Positions 1 to 12,252 are shown, counted from the stretch's first letter. The stretch is 64,000 nucleotides of DNA from Fragilaria crotonensis (GCA_022925895.1 JAKSYS010000004.1:310001-374000); one strand, 5' to 3'. The notes: generated from the sequence alone by a model not told the origin. A program made the numbers and translations.

Positions 1-1068
1 TGGCTGACTGTCATACCCAGGTTCGGAATAATTCGGTCGTAACAAGCTGTAGCATCGTAATTTGTAAGAACGACAGGCTTCCGAGTGGCTCTTGATATCT
101 CAAGTTGGAGTTCTTCAATAAAAACTGGCTCTGTGGCATTCCGGTACGGTCTGGAACCAAACTGCCCATCATTCAATAACCGAAGATCTTCCGCTTGATG
201 CATCGCTTCGCGCCACTTGATACCAAGAAACAAGTTGAAATCGGCTTCGTAGATGTGGATAACGCGTGTGCGATGCAACCGAACATTATCGGGGTCTTTA
301 AATAGCATAGTATTTACCACTTTTTGCCACCGCTGGAAGGAATAGCCGCGCTCCAATGAGTAGTTGATTAGCGCTAAGCGTAGGCTTCGTAAGGCCTGCT
401 GTCGATAGTTCAAGGTGTCTCGTTTCTCCCTATACTCTGGAGTCAAGTCTTCGTCAGCAGCTTCAGAGGAGTATGAATGCCGCGCGATGAGAGCTTTATA
501 ATGCCCTAAGTGCATACCGGAAGGGGACGTTGTAGTGGATTCGGACCAAAGTTTCAATTTGCTACAAAAATCGTCGTCACTGATAGTGGGGCGGGTCGTA
601 TCCGCGATTGTGGACTGGGCAAATTGGAGGTGACGGAGGAGTAGCTGGATGCTCCCTTCAAAACCAGAATTGTCGAATGTTCCCCGCAGGAGTTGGTTTT
701 GCGTCTCACTAGTACCAGTGTAGCCCAGCAGTTCCGACAAGGGTGGTATCGTGAACGGGGTACCTTGGGCTTGACCGAAATGCAACCGGTTCTCTCTTGA
801 AGAAGACGAACGATCTCGGATGGGATATCGACTTGGGTCCATTGGACACACGTTTTGGATCGTCGCCTTCGTTCAGTGGAATTTCTAGACGGACAACACT
901 ACCTTGGTGGGATTTGCCGCGTACGTGTCTTAGTTTGTCGGTGACTGCTTTGATGTCCTCGGCTTTCATGATCCTGCGCAACCGTTGCGCAGTGAGCTTA
1001 TCGGCTTTGAAATTGATTTTTCCAGGTCGTTGATGCGCTGAAGACGCTCAGAGCTACGGGTCGCAAAA

Positions 1069-2574
1069 CTATCCTTGATGATTCGCTGACCTCATTTTTG
1101 CCCATCTAAGGAGACGTGAGCAATGGCCTTGATTCCTTGGTAGTTCGTCAGTAGGGAGTTCGACTGAATATTCTTGGAGAATGATGGAACTATCGAGTGC
1201 ATTTCGGAATGCGGATAAGCATTTCCGAAGGTATTGAACTCGACGTCGTGCTGTAGCTAATGCGACCGACCAAGCTGGCTCATTAAACTGTGGAATATGT
1301 GCCTCAGCGGCTAGACTTGCAGCTAAAACATCCCGATCTAGTTTTTCCGCATATTGATGCCTGTTTCCCGCATACGTCAACCGCTCGCCTCGTCGGAAAG
1401 CATTGTGCTCCTCAAGGAACTCATACATGTTGTTGATATATTCGGTGACCTGATGAGGGTTTGTTGCTTTGAGCATGCGCCGAGCTGGTGTTGCAAGATC
1501 CTGAGTCGGACTGCCGAAGAGTTTGACCGTGTCGAAATCGAGAAAGAAACCTCTGTGATCCGAAGATAAGCGAGCATTGAAGGCGTCATATCCCATCTTG
1601 ACCAGCGCCTCTTGGAGTCGCTGACTGCCGAGAGCATAATCTAAACACTTGGTGCCACGAGCGTAAGTCGCGGGAACCTTTGATGAGTGTCGACAAGCAC
1701 TCAGGCTAACCAACTTCAGTTCTCCTGCAACAAAACTTAAGCCGTCGGGATCAGAACCGAATGCTTCGTTGAAATCCCCGACCAATAAAATGTCAGCACC
1801 TGCTCGCTGATATACGAGCAACTCTTTGAGCAAATCTCGACGAAATGCTGATCTTGGATTACTTAGTGCGTCCTGAGATTGCAGAAGGAGGCTTCGTTGT
1901 TGGCCTGCCACAGTTAAGTTGCCGTCTTGTCCCCGTTTGTCAACTGGTTGGTAGGCGGATGCAATAACAATTCTTGTCCCCGAACGACCAACGAATTCTT
2001 GAACAACCCACCGACCCCATCGATCTTGTGTTTGACGGATGATCCGACCGGATAAGCTCCCTATGGTTAAGAGGAACGTACCGCCGGGCTTGTAATGCGT
2101 TCGAAACGGGATGGGCGTAGTGCCTGCGATAAACTTTGTTCGATGCCAGTATTGTTTAACCGTATCGTATAAAATACTTCTAATATACACTTGAGTGACG
2201 TCGAGGTTGTGCTCTTGCCCACAAAAAACGTCCCCTTGAACTTCTTGAAGAACTTTGCATACGTCGTTGAGTTGTCCACCTCTTCGGTCTAAAGATAAAC
2301 CATTGACGTTTTGAACGTAAACTCGGGTACAATTGGGCGCTTTGGAGGTGAGAATATCTCCCCAAGGGTAATTCTCGCGTTGGTTGCTCCGAGTAAGCGA
2401 ACTTGGCTGACGTCCGTGCTTGTCGGAGTCTTCCAAAAAATTGCTTTGGGACATAGCCTTACTAAATAGATTTTTCCATTGCGCTTGTGCGCTCTCCAAT
2501 GAATGTCTCGCATTTGAACCTTCTCCCAAAGCTGATATCCCTTGGACGGCTGCGATGCTTCCTTGTGTACTCAT
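1069..2574 (-). CDS. Retrotransposon EEP-type endonuclease domain protein
   Basis: This 501-residue open frame carries an apurinic-type endonuclease domain at roughly residues 85-350. Seen in the sequence are the expected motifs in order: QNVNGL (metal-site Asn), GQEH (catalytic Glu), ASAYQPV, GDFNEA (Asp/Asn pair) and a terminal SDHRGFF (Asp-His). In LINE elements this domain nicks target DNA to prime reverse transcription. The frame ends just after the domain in a region that should continue into the reverse transcriptase linker; the next open piece (709-981) is in another frame, so the full polyprotein is probably broken. The start is the ATG at 2574, but in an intact element the frame could begin further upstream. 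All key catalytic motifs appear intact, unlike the rest of the element. Confidence 0.75.
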   Translation of the reverse strand: MSTQGSIAAVQGISALGEGSNARHSLESAQAQWKNLFSKAMSQSNFLEDSDKHGRQPSSLTRSNQRENYPWGDILTSKAPNCTRVYVQNVNGLSLDRRGGQLNDVCKVLQEVQGDVFCGQEHNLDVTQVYIRSILYDTVKQYWHRTKFIAGTTPIPFRTHYKPGGTFLLTIGSLSGRIIRQTQDRWGRWVVQEFVGRSGTRIVIASAYQPVDKRGQDGNLTVAGQQRSLLLQSQDALSNPRSAFRRDLLKELLVYQRAGADILLVGDFNEAFGSDPDGLSFVAGELKLVSLSACRHSSKVPATYARGTKCLDYALGSQRLQEALVKMGYDAFNARLSSDHRGFFLDFDTVKLFGSPTQDLATPARRMLKATNPHQVTEYINNMYEFLEEHNAFRRGERLTYAGNRHQYAEKLDRDVLAASLAAEAHIPQFNEPAWSVALATARRRVQYLRKCLSAFRNALDSSIILQEYSVELPTDELPRNQGHCSRLLRWAKMRSANHQG

Positions 2575-2619
2575 GCTTCAGTCGCTCCAGCTTGATCCGA
2601 GGGATAGGTGTATTGGGAA

Positions 2620-5600
2620 TCAAGGGGAGCGGGTAATGGATAAGGCGTCGGTTGGGTTAGACAGGCGACATACTAGGGTCGTGCGGGGGGAGATTGACCT
2701 GAGCAGGGCTGCTGATGATGTCCGGAGAGTCGAAGGCTTCATCAAGGTTAGTACATACTTCCATAAGCTCAACTTCGGAGTTACAACCAGGAGAATCGTT
2801 GGAACTGTAGACTTGATGAGAATGGTCATGCTGTTGCTTCTTGTTACCGAGTTTCCGATGCGAACGTTGTTTCTTCTTTTCCGGGAACAATAAACCTTTG
2901 AGGAGGCGGACGAAGTGACGGACTGGGCGTTGGACTGTGACGACCCTGAAGCAGAACTTGCGCTACTTGTATAAGTCCGTAACGTGTCTTTGAGACAGCA
3001 CCGACTTGGAAGGTGGTTTGTCCATGGAGGCCACCGCAGTGATTGGTCCTGGTTCTCGATCAAATTCCATTTTGTCGCCAAGCCTTCCATAAAGGCAGAC
3101 AACTTTTCAAAATGTGCATGTAAATCGAGCATTGTAGTCGACATCTTGTGTTGACATTCCATATTTGTCAGTAACCGATTGTTCATTTCTGTAAATTGTT
3201 TTTCCGTGAGAACTTTCATCTCCTCCATATCTGCGGAGATATGTTTCTGAAGTTCGCCAGATTTCGATCTGTTCGGTTGCCTTCTCCACTTTGTCCGACA
3301 CCGCGGCCAATTTTTTATCGAATTCGTCGATCCTTGTGAACTGTTGTTCGATTGATTGTAACCGCATTGAAGACTTTCGGCCTGATACATCAAGTGCTTC
3401 CAACTTCTTTTCATTGATCTTTCTAATTCGAGAAACTTGGTATCCGACGAAGTTCTAGAAGCGTGCGTGAGGGAATGTGTTGACCCGGCGCTCCGATCTT
3501 CATCAGTGCCGATGGATGTATCGCCTCCTGCACTATTGAGATCGGCTGCTACCTGGCCTTGTTTGGTCTTCCATGCGTTGCGAAGGGGTCTCATTGGGTT
3601 GGAGGCCTCCATTGGTGTGGGCCACTCTGGACTGCCTTCCGATCGTCGTTTACTGATGTGATTTTGGGCGCGGTTGACCTCCCCTTCTGCTCGAGCGTTC
3701 GGGAAAGTAGAAACTTGCTCTTGAATGTTGTCATGCCACCCTGCTGCCGTTGAGAGCTTGTCTAGGAACGATACATTAGCGGCAATTTCGGCTTGGATGT
3801 GAATGACATCCGGTAAACCTGGAATCTTGTCCCGGTAACGTGCTTCCCGTTGGTTGGGTGGATACAGGCGTGATTTGTAGGACCTCCACTCTTGTTGAAC
3901 CTTCTGCAAATACTGGCTTGGGACCAACAAGTAAGCTTTATGATCGGGTGGTCCGTTCACTACATCGCAAAGTGCTGGGGAGACGTTGTCTACCGCCAGT
4001 ATTGTTGCTGCCCATTCTCGAGTAGACCGTTCGATCGTGGTTCCATCTGCATTATATTCAATACGTGCTTGATCGAGATGGTTGATGGTCGGCGTCATAG
4101 GAATGGCCTTCAGAGAGCGTGCCCACCTTTCATGTACCTGAAAATGGCTGCGAATTTTTCATCTGTCATTGTACCTAATGCGTATCTTGGGATGAAGAGA
4201 GCACTCCCGTGACCTGTTAAAACTGGAAGCAACGCATGACATAGGGGCATCACGTGTTTCTCTCCGCATTGGATACGAAGATGTGGTATCAACTGATCCA
4301 TTGGAGACTTTTTGTACCGGACGATGTCAAAGTATGGGGTGTTGGTGGGAAGCACGCTGCGCAAGAATTGAGTATATCGATGAAGCTGGGTGGTGTTGGG
4401 AGCTTTCAAGAGGACGTATCCTGCGATGACCATTTTTCCACTTGTGCTCTTGGAATTTGAGATCGATAACTCCACTCTTTGGCCTTGAGAACTCCTGCCG
4501 TAATGTTTGACCGCAACCACTGCCCTGGAGTAATGCTGAAACCGATCCGAAGTCCAAAAATGATCTGGCGCTGGGAATGAACGATTGTTATAACAGGAGT
4601 GATAAAGTCTCGAAGTTCTTCTGCAATCATGCTCGGTGCCGATTTGGACACAGAGAGGTCTTCGCTCTCCCACCTGTAGAGAATTCCTACCTCATGGGGA
4701 ATCAGTTCCTGAACGATGTCATAAATGGCTTCATTCAGTTTCTTTTTATCTTTCTCGTATGCATGAGTGTTCTCAGGTGGTGTCCATTTGACATTTACTC
4801 GATGAGTACCGTCGTTTGTGGGAATATTCGGGAAAGGGAAGACTTCAACTGTGTGGGCACTGAGTTTTCACTTGCCAACTCGGGATGTGGATTATCGGTC
4901 ATTGCCTGCGAGTCAACTTCTTTCTTCTTCGATGTCTTCGGTAACTGTGGTCACAGGTGGGAGACCTTGAGACCAGGAGAGCTTTGAGAATCGTTTCTTT
5001 TTGGTGGATTCTGTTTCGTTGCACTTTTGAAAGCCGACAATGCCAAACTACTGGGAGACTCATCCTCCAATGACTCTAGGAGGCGATCAGGTGAGACGGT
5101 TGTGGTATTGTTGGTGGGTGGTGGTTCGTTATCGGTAGACTTCGGAGGGCTTTTGGAACGTCTCCGCCCCATGACTGGAATCCAATCCGTCTGGTCGTCG
5201 GTATCCATCGGTGTCGTCATAAACGGCATGGTTTTCCAAGAATAGGCTAACGTGTCCGTGTCATGAAGAGTAGAAGGATCATAATGAGAAAAGGTACTCT
5301 CTGGGAAACGTTCATCGCCCAGGCATTTAACTGCGGTGGGATATCCATCTCTTGATCTACATGGAACCGAAAATTGTACCAGATCGAACGATGCACTTGA
5401 AGCGGATCTGACTCCATTGCAGCCCAAAGTTTATCACATTCGAAACAGTCTTCGAAGACGAAGAAACCTAAATAGAGGTAACGAAACCAATTTTCTTTGG
5501 TGCCGTGCTGACGATAAGCGTACGCGTTTGCATCGCGTCGAGCGCGTTCTTCAGCCGAAAACCAATCGGGACCGTTTGGAGTTGGATGATCGAACCACTG

Positions 5601-5735
5601 GTCGCAACGAAAACTATACAAAGGATGCGATAGTTCTGCTTCCGCTGGGAAAGCTGACGGAGGCGTTGATTGCCTCCTTTCCGGCATGGTCATGGTGGTG
5701 AGGTTACGCGACAACTTCCTATTCGGTGTACGCAA
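2620..5735 (-). pseudogene. Retrotransposon ORF1-like region, frameshifted
   Basis: Successive minus-strand open pieces (5735-5247, 5427-4951, 4673-4110, 4098-2620) overlap or abut in different frames and look like one former reading frame. The pieces are rich in Ser, Thr, Asn and Gln. The long 4098-2620 piece contains Glu/Lys-rich stretches with possible coiled-coil character around 3100-3420. No CCHC zinc knuckle or RRM was recognised. ORF1 proteins of LINEs bind the element RNA; that role is inferred only from the position upstream of the endonuclease frame. The piece at 5427-4951 contains a basic GRRRSKSPPK stretch. No known domain can be named with confidence. Confidence 0.5.
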
Positions 5736-6693
5736 TTACGGTCGAAGGACAGAACGTATTTGCGAAAACTAAACTAGAAAATTGTGTGGTACTTGGACAC
5801 TTGGAGTACCGGTAGCTACTGGCTGCTAGTAACTGCTACTAGTATGTGTAAGCACCATGTATCCGTTATCAGTTATGACTGTTAGAAAATCAGATTCACT
5901 CGTACCACAGCGGCCATAAACCCTAAACCCAGTGCAAAGATGTGTTACCCACGACGTAGTGTGGTCGAAAGTTACTCAAGACAGGCAATTAGGTCAATCA
6001 ATATATCCATATATCAATACATTCTCTCATTACATGTACATGTATACAGTTGACAACCTTAACAATATTTTCTATGTAAACGTCGTACTTTCCGATCAAA
6101 TGTGAATTGTGAGGCTGCCAGGTACCTTGTACATAGCGACGACTAATACTTCAGAAATTAAAAAAAATTAAGAATGACCTCAAATGCGGCATGCTGGCAT
6201 AATTCAGGAATAGGCTTGTCGGCTTGTCATCGCCTCCATGTCAATCGACATCAGCTGCAATGAGTGCAATGAGGGCAATAGGTGTTCGATGGAGCATTAT
6301 AACATTGTTATTCTCACTCAACACAGTGTCGGTGACACTGGATTTCTTAGCTTGGCAGACACAACTTTGTTATGTTAGGCATCCGTATATGTATATATGT
6401 TTATCGTTGACTACTGTGTCTGGTGTACCAGAACTGGTTTTTGTCTGGAGCAGTCCGACAACTTCAGTCGCTAAATAATACAAGAGCACGTTCCTTTCGT
6501 TCTTGAACTTTTGGCAGACGTTCCCGGAGCAGGCTGTCCTCCTACTCCGAGTGCCGGGAACCCAGTTTGAATCTACTATACCTACTTCATACATACAAAA
6601 AGGGACCTTAAGAAGAAAGGCACTACTCGGCGTGCCTCGTGGAGGTCATAAAGTCGAAGTCATAAAATCAATCATGCGACTTCATTGAGAACA
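5736..6693. other. Intergenic, no gene seen
   Basis: This stretch separates the retrotransposon from ATPase copy A. It is AT-rich in part (poly-A/T near 6160-6175), holds one TACCGGTA palindrome at 5807-5814, and shows no convincing ORF. It probably contains the former promoter of the ATPase gene. Confidence 0.5.
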
Positions 6694-9600
6694 ATGGAGA
6701 TGCGGCTGGATATAAACGTGGCGGCAAGTGTTGATTTGAGCTCCGTCACGGATAGCTTTTACCCTCGCAGCGAGGAGGGTAATGATACGTTGGAGTTCTC
6801 ACCGGTCTTTGATGAAGTCGTGCTGTACGGTCGAAGTTGGGAGACAAACCTTTTGCTGGACGCATTTTCCCGATTGTCCAGCAATGATCAAACCCAGAAA
6901 GTGACGAAAATTATCGTCCATGGCGATGCAGGATCTGGAAAAACATCGCTCGTCAATCTTCTTCGTAAGCCGGTATTCGATAGCAATGGCTTCTTTGCGT
7001 CAGGAAAGTATTTTCAAAATTCGGCAGTTCAAGAACCGAACTCCGCCATCATGGCAGCTATTTCGGATTTGTGCGATCTCCTCATTCAATCGCCAGACTT
7101 TACGGAAGAACGACGAATTCAGTTTCAGCAAAACTGGGAGTAGAAAATGGACGCGTTTTGGAGAAGTGCATAACCAATCTGTCTCCCTCCTTCGCAAAGC
7201 ACATGACGACGGCGGCGGAGGCGCTGATACGTCGGTTAGGAACATAGCGGCGTATACCAAGTTCATGGTGGCCTTCAAAACCTTTTTTGCAAGCCGTGTC
7301 TTGCGACGAGCATCCGATAGTGCTTTTCTTCGATGACATTCAGTGGATGGACGAAGACTCAAGAAAGCTGATTGAGGTCCTGCTTCATGACCAAGAGCTT
7401 TCGAACATCATGATCATTTTGTCTTATCGCAACGAAGAGTCCGCAAGTGTTGCTGATATCTTCAATAAGATCACGAGTAACGAAGACACGTTGGATCTAC
7501 CGCTGGATAATCTTGACCCCGATGCTATTCTGGCGCTCGTCTCTAGCATCATTGGAGCTTCTACCTCGACAAAAGAGTTGAGCAGCATCATTTCAAAGAA
7601 AACGATGGGAAATCCGTATCATGTGATGAAGCTCCTCGAATATCTTCAGTTGGAGGGATTGCTGGTGGAAAATTCAAACACGGGATTGTGGGAGTTTGAC
7701 GCGGATCAGATTCAAAGTGAAGTAACGATCTCTATCACATTAGCAGACATCCTGGCGAGGAAAGTACAGTCGCTCCCAAGTAGGGTTCAAGAAAGTCTCA
7801 AGATTGCCTCTCTGCTTGGTTATCGATTTACTGACGAACTTGTGGTGCAAGTAAAGTCATATCTTCTTGACCACTTCGGAGGAGATGAGTTGGACGAGAG
7901 ACTGCATTCTAGTGAAACATTTTCAGTGCAGAAGGCAGCGACGGCAATAGATGACGCTGTACGCGAAGGCTTTGTCGAGAAGACCAAAGTAGGATATCAA
8001 TTTAGCCACGACACAATCCAAACTTCATTTCAGTCCTTGATTGCTGAGGACGAGAAGGGACAAATGCATGAAGCCATTGGAAACGTCTTGCTGGCTATTG
8101 GTGATGCTGAATCGAGGTATCGTGCATCTGTGCACCTCTTTAATGCGCCTAACTTCGTACGTGGTGACGCGAATCGTGTTGAGTTGGCTCGTCTTCATCT
8201 TGAAGCAGCCAAGTACTGCAAGGAGAGGAGTGCATTTATTGACGCGGCGGCGGCGCTTCGTCGTGGACTCGCAACGTTGGATGATGCGCGAAAGTGGACT
8301 GATTTCTTCGATTTAGCATTTGAAACGACAGTAACTCTTGCAAGAATGGAGCTCATCGTAGGCAAATATGACTCTTGCACGGAGATGACAAACGAAGTTC
8401 TACATCGTGCCAAGACAACGGGAATGAGTATCGATGCATTGATAATCGGGGTTGAATGTATCATGGCGCAGAATGATATGGAGGCTTCAATCGGTGCTGC
8501 CAACGGTGCATTGGCTTCATTGGGATTAAATGTACCTCGAAAGGTATCCTTTCCACTCTCGCTTCGAATCTTTTGAAGATGAGTTTTTATTGGTCGAAAG
8601 TCCGATGACGACATCTTGGGCTTGCCGATAATGAGAGATGAGGCGTCGACAGCTACAGCACGAATACTGGTTAATTTGTGCATGTACTGTTTCCTGACAG
8701 ATGAAGCGATTCTCGGGGTTTACGCAGCTCTTCTGACGCTACAATTGACATTCAAAGGCGGACAAAACGTTTACTCAGCTTTTGCCTTGGCGACTTATGG
8801 TGTTGCACAGCTTTTCAATGGCAACTATCGTGGAGCATACAGATTCGGCAAGCTTGCCCTCGCCCTTCTGGACAAAATGCAGGTTCGAGATGGTTTGTGC
8901 CACAACAGCCTTGTCGCTTGCATTGCTGGTACATTGGTACGAGCCAGTTCGGGTACGCCAGAGACTCTCCGACGAGCTGCGAGTATTGGGTTTGAAGTCG
9001 GTGATGTTCTTTACGGGACATACTGTCTCGCCATGATGTATGGCACAGAAATCGTTCTGGGGACGAATCTTGAACAATTAGAAGCCTCGATGAGGGAAGA
9101 TGCTCGATCAGCAGCTGCGCTTTCGCAGGAGGCTATGGATATGTGGAGGCAACCAGTCATGCAGTACGTCCTAAACTTACGAAATGATGGATCGCTGAGC
9201 TGGCAGGACTTGACGACCCTAACCGGAGAATTCATGGATGAAGCCACGTATATTCGCCGAGCGCTCGCATCGAGCCATCGAATACTCGTTATGATGACTT
9301 TGAACTATAAGGCTACTCTGGCATGTTACTTCGGATTCTGGTCAATGGCTGAATCTATTTTCATTGAGGTGATGTCTATGGGGAAGACTTTCTTCTTCTG
9401 CAATGCCGCAATGTCAAACGCTGTATTTGGTGGAATCGCATCCTATTCTTGCTACCAACAAAGTGGGAAACGAAAACACCTTAGACTGGCAAGAAAGAAT
9501 CGCACCCGACTCGCATCCGCCGTTTCGCGTGGCTGTGTGAATGCCCACTTGTATCTGTCCTTTTTGGACGCCGAGGATTTGGCGATCCGAAAATCAGCGA

Positions 9601-9911
9601 AGCCCTTTGCTGTTGTTGCCGCCTATAACACTGCCATTGAAAAGTTCGATTCTGTTGGCTTTCCCCACATGGTGGCGTACGCTCATGAGAGGGCAGGCTT
9701 CTTTCAAGCCAAACTCGGCAATCGTAACGAAGCTGTGGTTTGTTTTCAAAAGGCGCTGGACCTGTACTACAACACCTGGGGCTCCACAGCGAGACACGAC
9801 TGGTTGGTTGAACACAGCGAACATGCTCTGGGAAGGATAGAACTTGTGTCGAAAAGTGACCCTCCAATTCATTTGATTTTTGACACTGTCAAGGATGACA
9901 TCACCTTGTGA
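6694..9911 (+). pseudogene. STAND/AAA_16-type large ATPase (COG3899-like), copy A, broken
   Basis: A protein of about 1070 residues can be followed through four open pieces. The N-terminal NTPase domain has a Walker A (HGDAGSGKTS) near residue 80 and a Walker B (IVLFFDDIQWMDED) near residue 215, followed by an SYRNEES sensor-like segment and an NPYHVMKLLEYLQ helix typical of AAA_16 predicted ATPases. The C-terminal half is helical and repeat-like (ALRRGL, YALERAG-type motifs), resembling TPR-type scaffolds. Breaks: a frame change at about 7130 (A run one short), at about 7185 (C run one short), at about 7290 (T run one long), and two in-frame TGA codons at about 8574-8585 with a one-base change. 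The TGA codons arose by substitution relative to copies B and C, so decay is likely genuine. Partner and substrate are unknown; these proteins are probably signalling NTPases. Confidence 0.8.
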
Positions 9912-10215
9912 TCACATGTGTCGTGTGCGCTCGCGACCTTTAGATAGAGTTGGCAACTGGCAGTGGCATCATGGATTTACATGGAAAGTCATTGAATTCG
10001 TGCCAAACAAATTATGATAGAGACAATGTCGAGGAAGATTCAGGGCAGGGATTGAATTTGTATAGGATATCTCTATTCTATCTGTGCTGACTTGCCATTG
10101 TGTTAGATGTCATTCCACCACAAGTAGGAAAGCAACAACGACTAGACGATATCTTCTGGGGTGTCACTTGTGCCGTAATGTTTTATAAAACATACTGGAA
10201 CACAAATCTCTCTCT
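9912..10215. other. Intergenic between convergent ATPase copy A and hydrolase
   Basis: About 300 bases between two genes that end towards each other. No ORF or repeat is supported. It should hold the two 3' untranslated regions. Confidence 0.5.
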
Positions 10216-11266
10216 CTATTGTTTTAAAAACTCTTCGATATGGTGTGTGACAGCATCTGCAGTGTCTGGGTCAGCATGAAAATGATGGGATCCGGGCAAG
10301 ATTTGGAACGATGATGGCTGCAATCTATCTTTGATGACTTCCAACATGTCCGCGTCAATTGGCCATCCATCCTCGGCAAGCAAGAGACAGATTGGGCACT
10401 GGACGGCCTTTTGAGGGTCGTGACTTGCAGCGGTGTCATGTACAGCATGGATGGCCATTGCAGGCGTACATCATGTTGAAAGGTGAATCCGCCTCCTTCT
10501 TGTTCCAATAAAGCTCGATCAACAAGTTCTCGAGCTGCTTCGATCGATAGATACTGCTTCCGGGTGCCATTTTGCAGTGGCTTGTCGTGTCTCGGCTGCT
10601 TTTTCGCGAGTCGGATAGAGACGAGGTCCCTTGGTGCTGTCTGCGTGATAAAGAGCTTCATTTCCTTTCAATCGCTTTTCAATATGCAATCTAAGATGTC
10701 GAGTGATATCCTTCTTTGCTTTTCTAGCGGTCCAACACCTTCGAGAAGGATGAGTTTTGAATCTGATCAGGAAACGTGGCAGCGTAAAGCAAGGATATGG
10801 CTGCTCCCATGGAATGCCCCACAATGGTAACTCCAGATTTCCATTCCAGTTGCTGCAGTACATCTGCCACATAGAATGCGGCATCGGCCAATACGATTGG
10901 TGGTGCATCCTTGGACTTATGGTCGCTGCGACCATGACCGGGCAGGTCGAGTGCCACAACATCGTCGAATGGCAAATGTGGTGCCAATTTCCAAAATGTT
11001 CTACAATTGTCAAGCCATCCGTGCAAGAGCAGAATCTTGTGTCGAGGGACAGCTGCATTGGCTGCCGATATCGCGTCACCAGTCCCGGCACCGATCTGTG
11101 GTTCGGATGATTCTGCCGATGAACGCAATTGCGGAGGATACCACTGTGCGGCAAGTTTCACGCCGTCGCTGCAGACAAACGTTCGTTCTTTCATTATGGA
11201 ACTAGAAAGAGCTGTCGTCATTGTTGTCATTAAAAGCTTAGCCGTCATATCAGCTGCAATAACCAT
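10216..11266 (-). pseudogene. Alpha/beta hydrolase (serine hydrolase-like), multiply frameshifted
   Basis: The N-terminal half (11266-10724) is an alpha/beta hydrolase with an oxyanion-hole HGWLDN, the DLPGHGRSD segment and nucleophile elbow GHSMGA. The rest continues in other frames: RLKGNEALYH and TKGPRLYPTREKAAETRQA, then EQEGGGFTFQHDVRLQ, then PICLLLAEDGWPID and the candidate catalytic His in PGSHHFH, ending in EEFLKQ. The GGFTF-x-D-x-RL segment resembles SERHL-like hydrolases. At least four one-base deletions (near 10758, 10730, 10545 and 10410) are needed to join the pieces; the first lies in an A run. Translation may start at 11266 or at the ATG near 11194. Either a pseudogene or a sequence with clustered errors; four breaks within 350 bases favour a pseudogene, but this is not certain. 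Confidence 0.72.
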
Positions 11267-11400
11267 GAATTGTTGATCGGGACAGGAACAATGACGAAAA
11301 GGGAACTTCGAGACTCAAAGAAGAGAAGAAATGATGGGTCGAATGTCGCGTGATCTTGATCCGGAATCCGAAGGCGAGCAGGCAGGAAGTCTTCCTGTTC

Positions 11401-11613
11401 CAATAGCGACCAAAGGAATTATGACGACGATGACCGAAATTAGAACGGCCCTCTAGTTTTGACCCAGCCGAGTTAACTGTGTAATGGTGGCTTCCTATAG
11501 GCCATACGAAGCCACCATTACACGGGCTGCCACAGTTAACTCGGCTGGGTGCAAAACTAAGGGCCGTTTCCAATTTCGGTCATCCTCGGTCATAATTCCT
11601 TTGGTCGCTATTG
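11401..11613. repeat. Foldback (MITE-like) inverted repeat, about 95-110 nt arms
   Basis: The left arm (11401-11494) begins CAATAGCGACCAAAGG and the right arm (11509-11613) ends with its reverse complement CCTTTGGTCGCTATTG. The arms match along nearly their whole length, including the inner GTAATGGTGGCTTC / GAAGCCACCATTAC pair around a loop of about 14 bases (11495-11508). The right arm holds an extra block of about 10 bases near 11523-11532. Such a structure is typical of foldback or MITE-type elements. No target-site duplication was established. Confidence 0.85.
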
Positions 11614-12252
11614 CCTTCCAACAAAATCGTACACTATTTGACTATTGTAGCATACGTGTACTCCATGTAACAGTATAATGTTATCCTAATACTATCCAGT
11701 ACGGATCCATCCCGATTCCTGATTCTATGACGTAAATTACGTCACGTAATACCATGTATACGTACTGTACGTATTACGTATGCGTACAACAGCTTTACAG
11801 GAACGCAAAAAAGCAACGTGGGTATTCCTGAGTTCGAGCATGCAGTACTAGTACTCCAGTACTCGAGTGGTGGAGCAATACGACGTATGTACGTAGCGGT
11901 AAGCACAGTTCCGTAGTCTACAGTGATGTGGCGTGAGGAGGAGGAGTGAGGACGTACGGACTCGCCGGCTGTCAAGGAAATGTCAACAGATGCGCGGAAT
12001 GGACGCGATAAAGAAATATTCCTCATATATCTATGTATCACATTTATAGGTGTGCTAAAAGGTAATAGTATAGCAGTAAGTTTGGTGGTATTCATACCTG
12101 GTACAAGTATCGTATGCTAAGAGGTATGATAAAAAAGGTCATCGCGCACGTGTCGTTATATGCACATCATAGTGCAAATACGCTGCCATCCGACATGTCA
12201 TAAACATGAGATGCGACACTCTCAGGCCATTCCTTATCACAGCAGGAATTTT

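Larger units (their letters stand above)
1..5735 (-). mobile_element. Degenerate LINE-like (non-LTR) retrotransposon, left part beyond window edge
   Basis: The minus strand reads, from 5735 leftwards, an ORF1-like region broken into several frames (about 5735-2620), then an intact endonuclease-type ORF (2574-1069), then a degenerate linker (about 1070-1). This order, ORF1 then an endonuclease/exonuclease/phosphatase (EEP) domain, is that of non-LTR retrotransposons; the reverse transcriptase would be expected left of position 1 and is not seen. Several frameshifts interrupt ORF1 and the linker (one open piece lies at 709-981), so this copy is probably inactive. The right boundary near 5735 is taken from the first ORF1 methionine codon and is approximate; I could not identify target-site duplications. 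Confidence 0.72.

Noticed and set aside
2420-2893. 157-codon plus-strand ORF opposite the retrotransposon
   Set aside because: It is antisense to the endonuclease and ORF1 frames and has no independent support.
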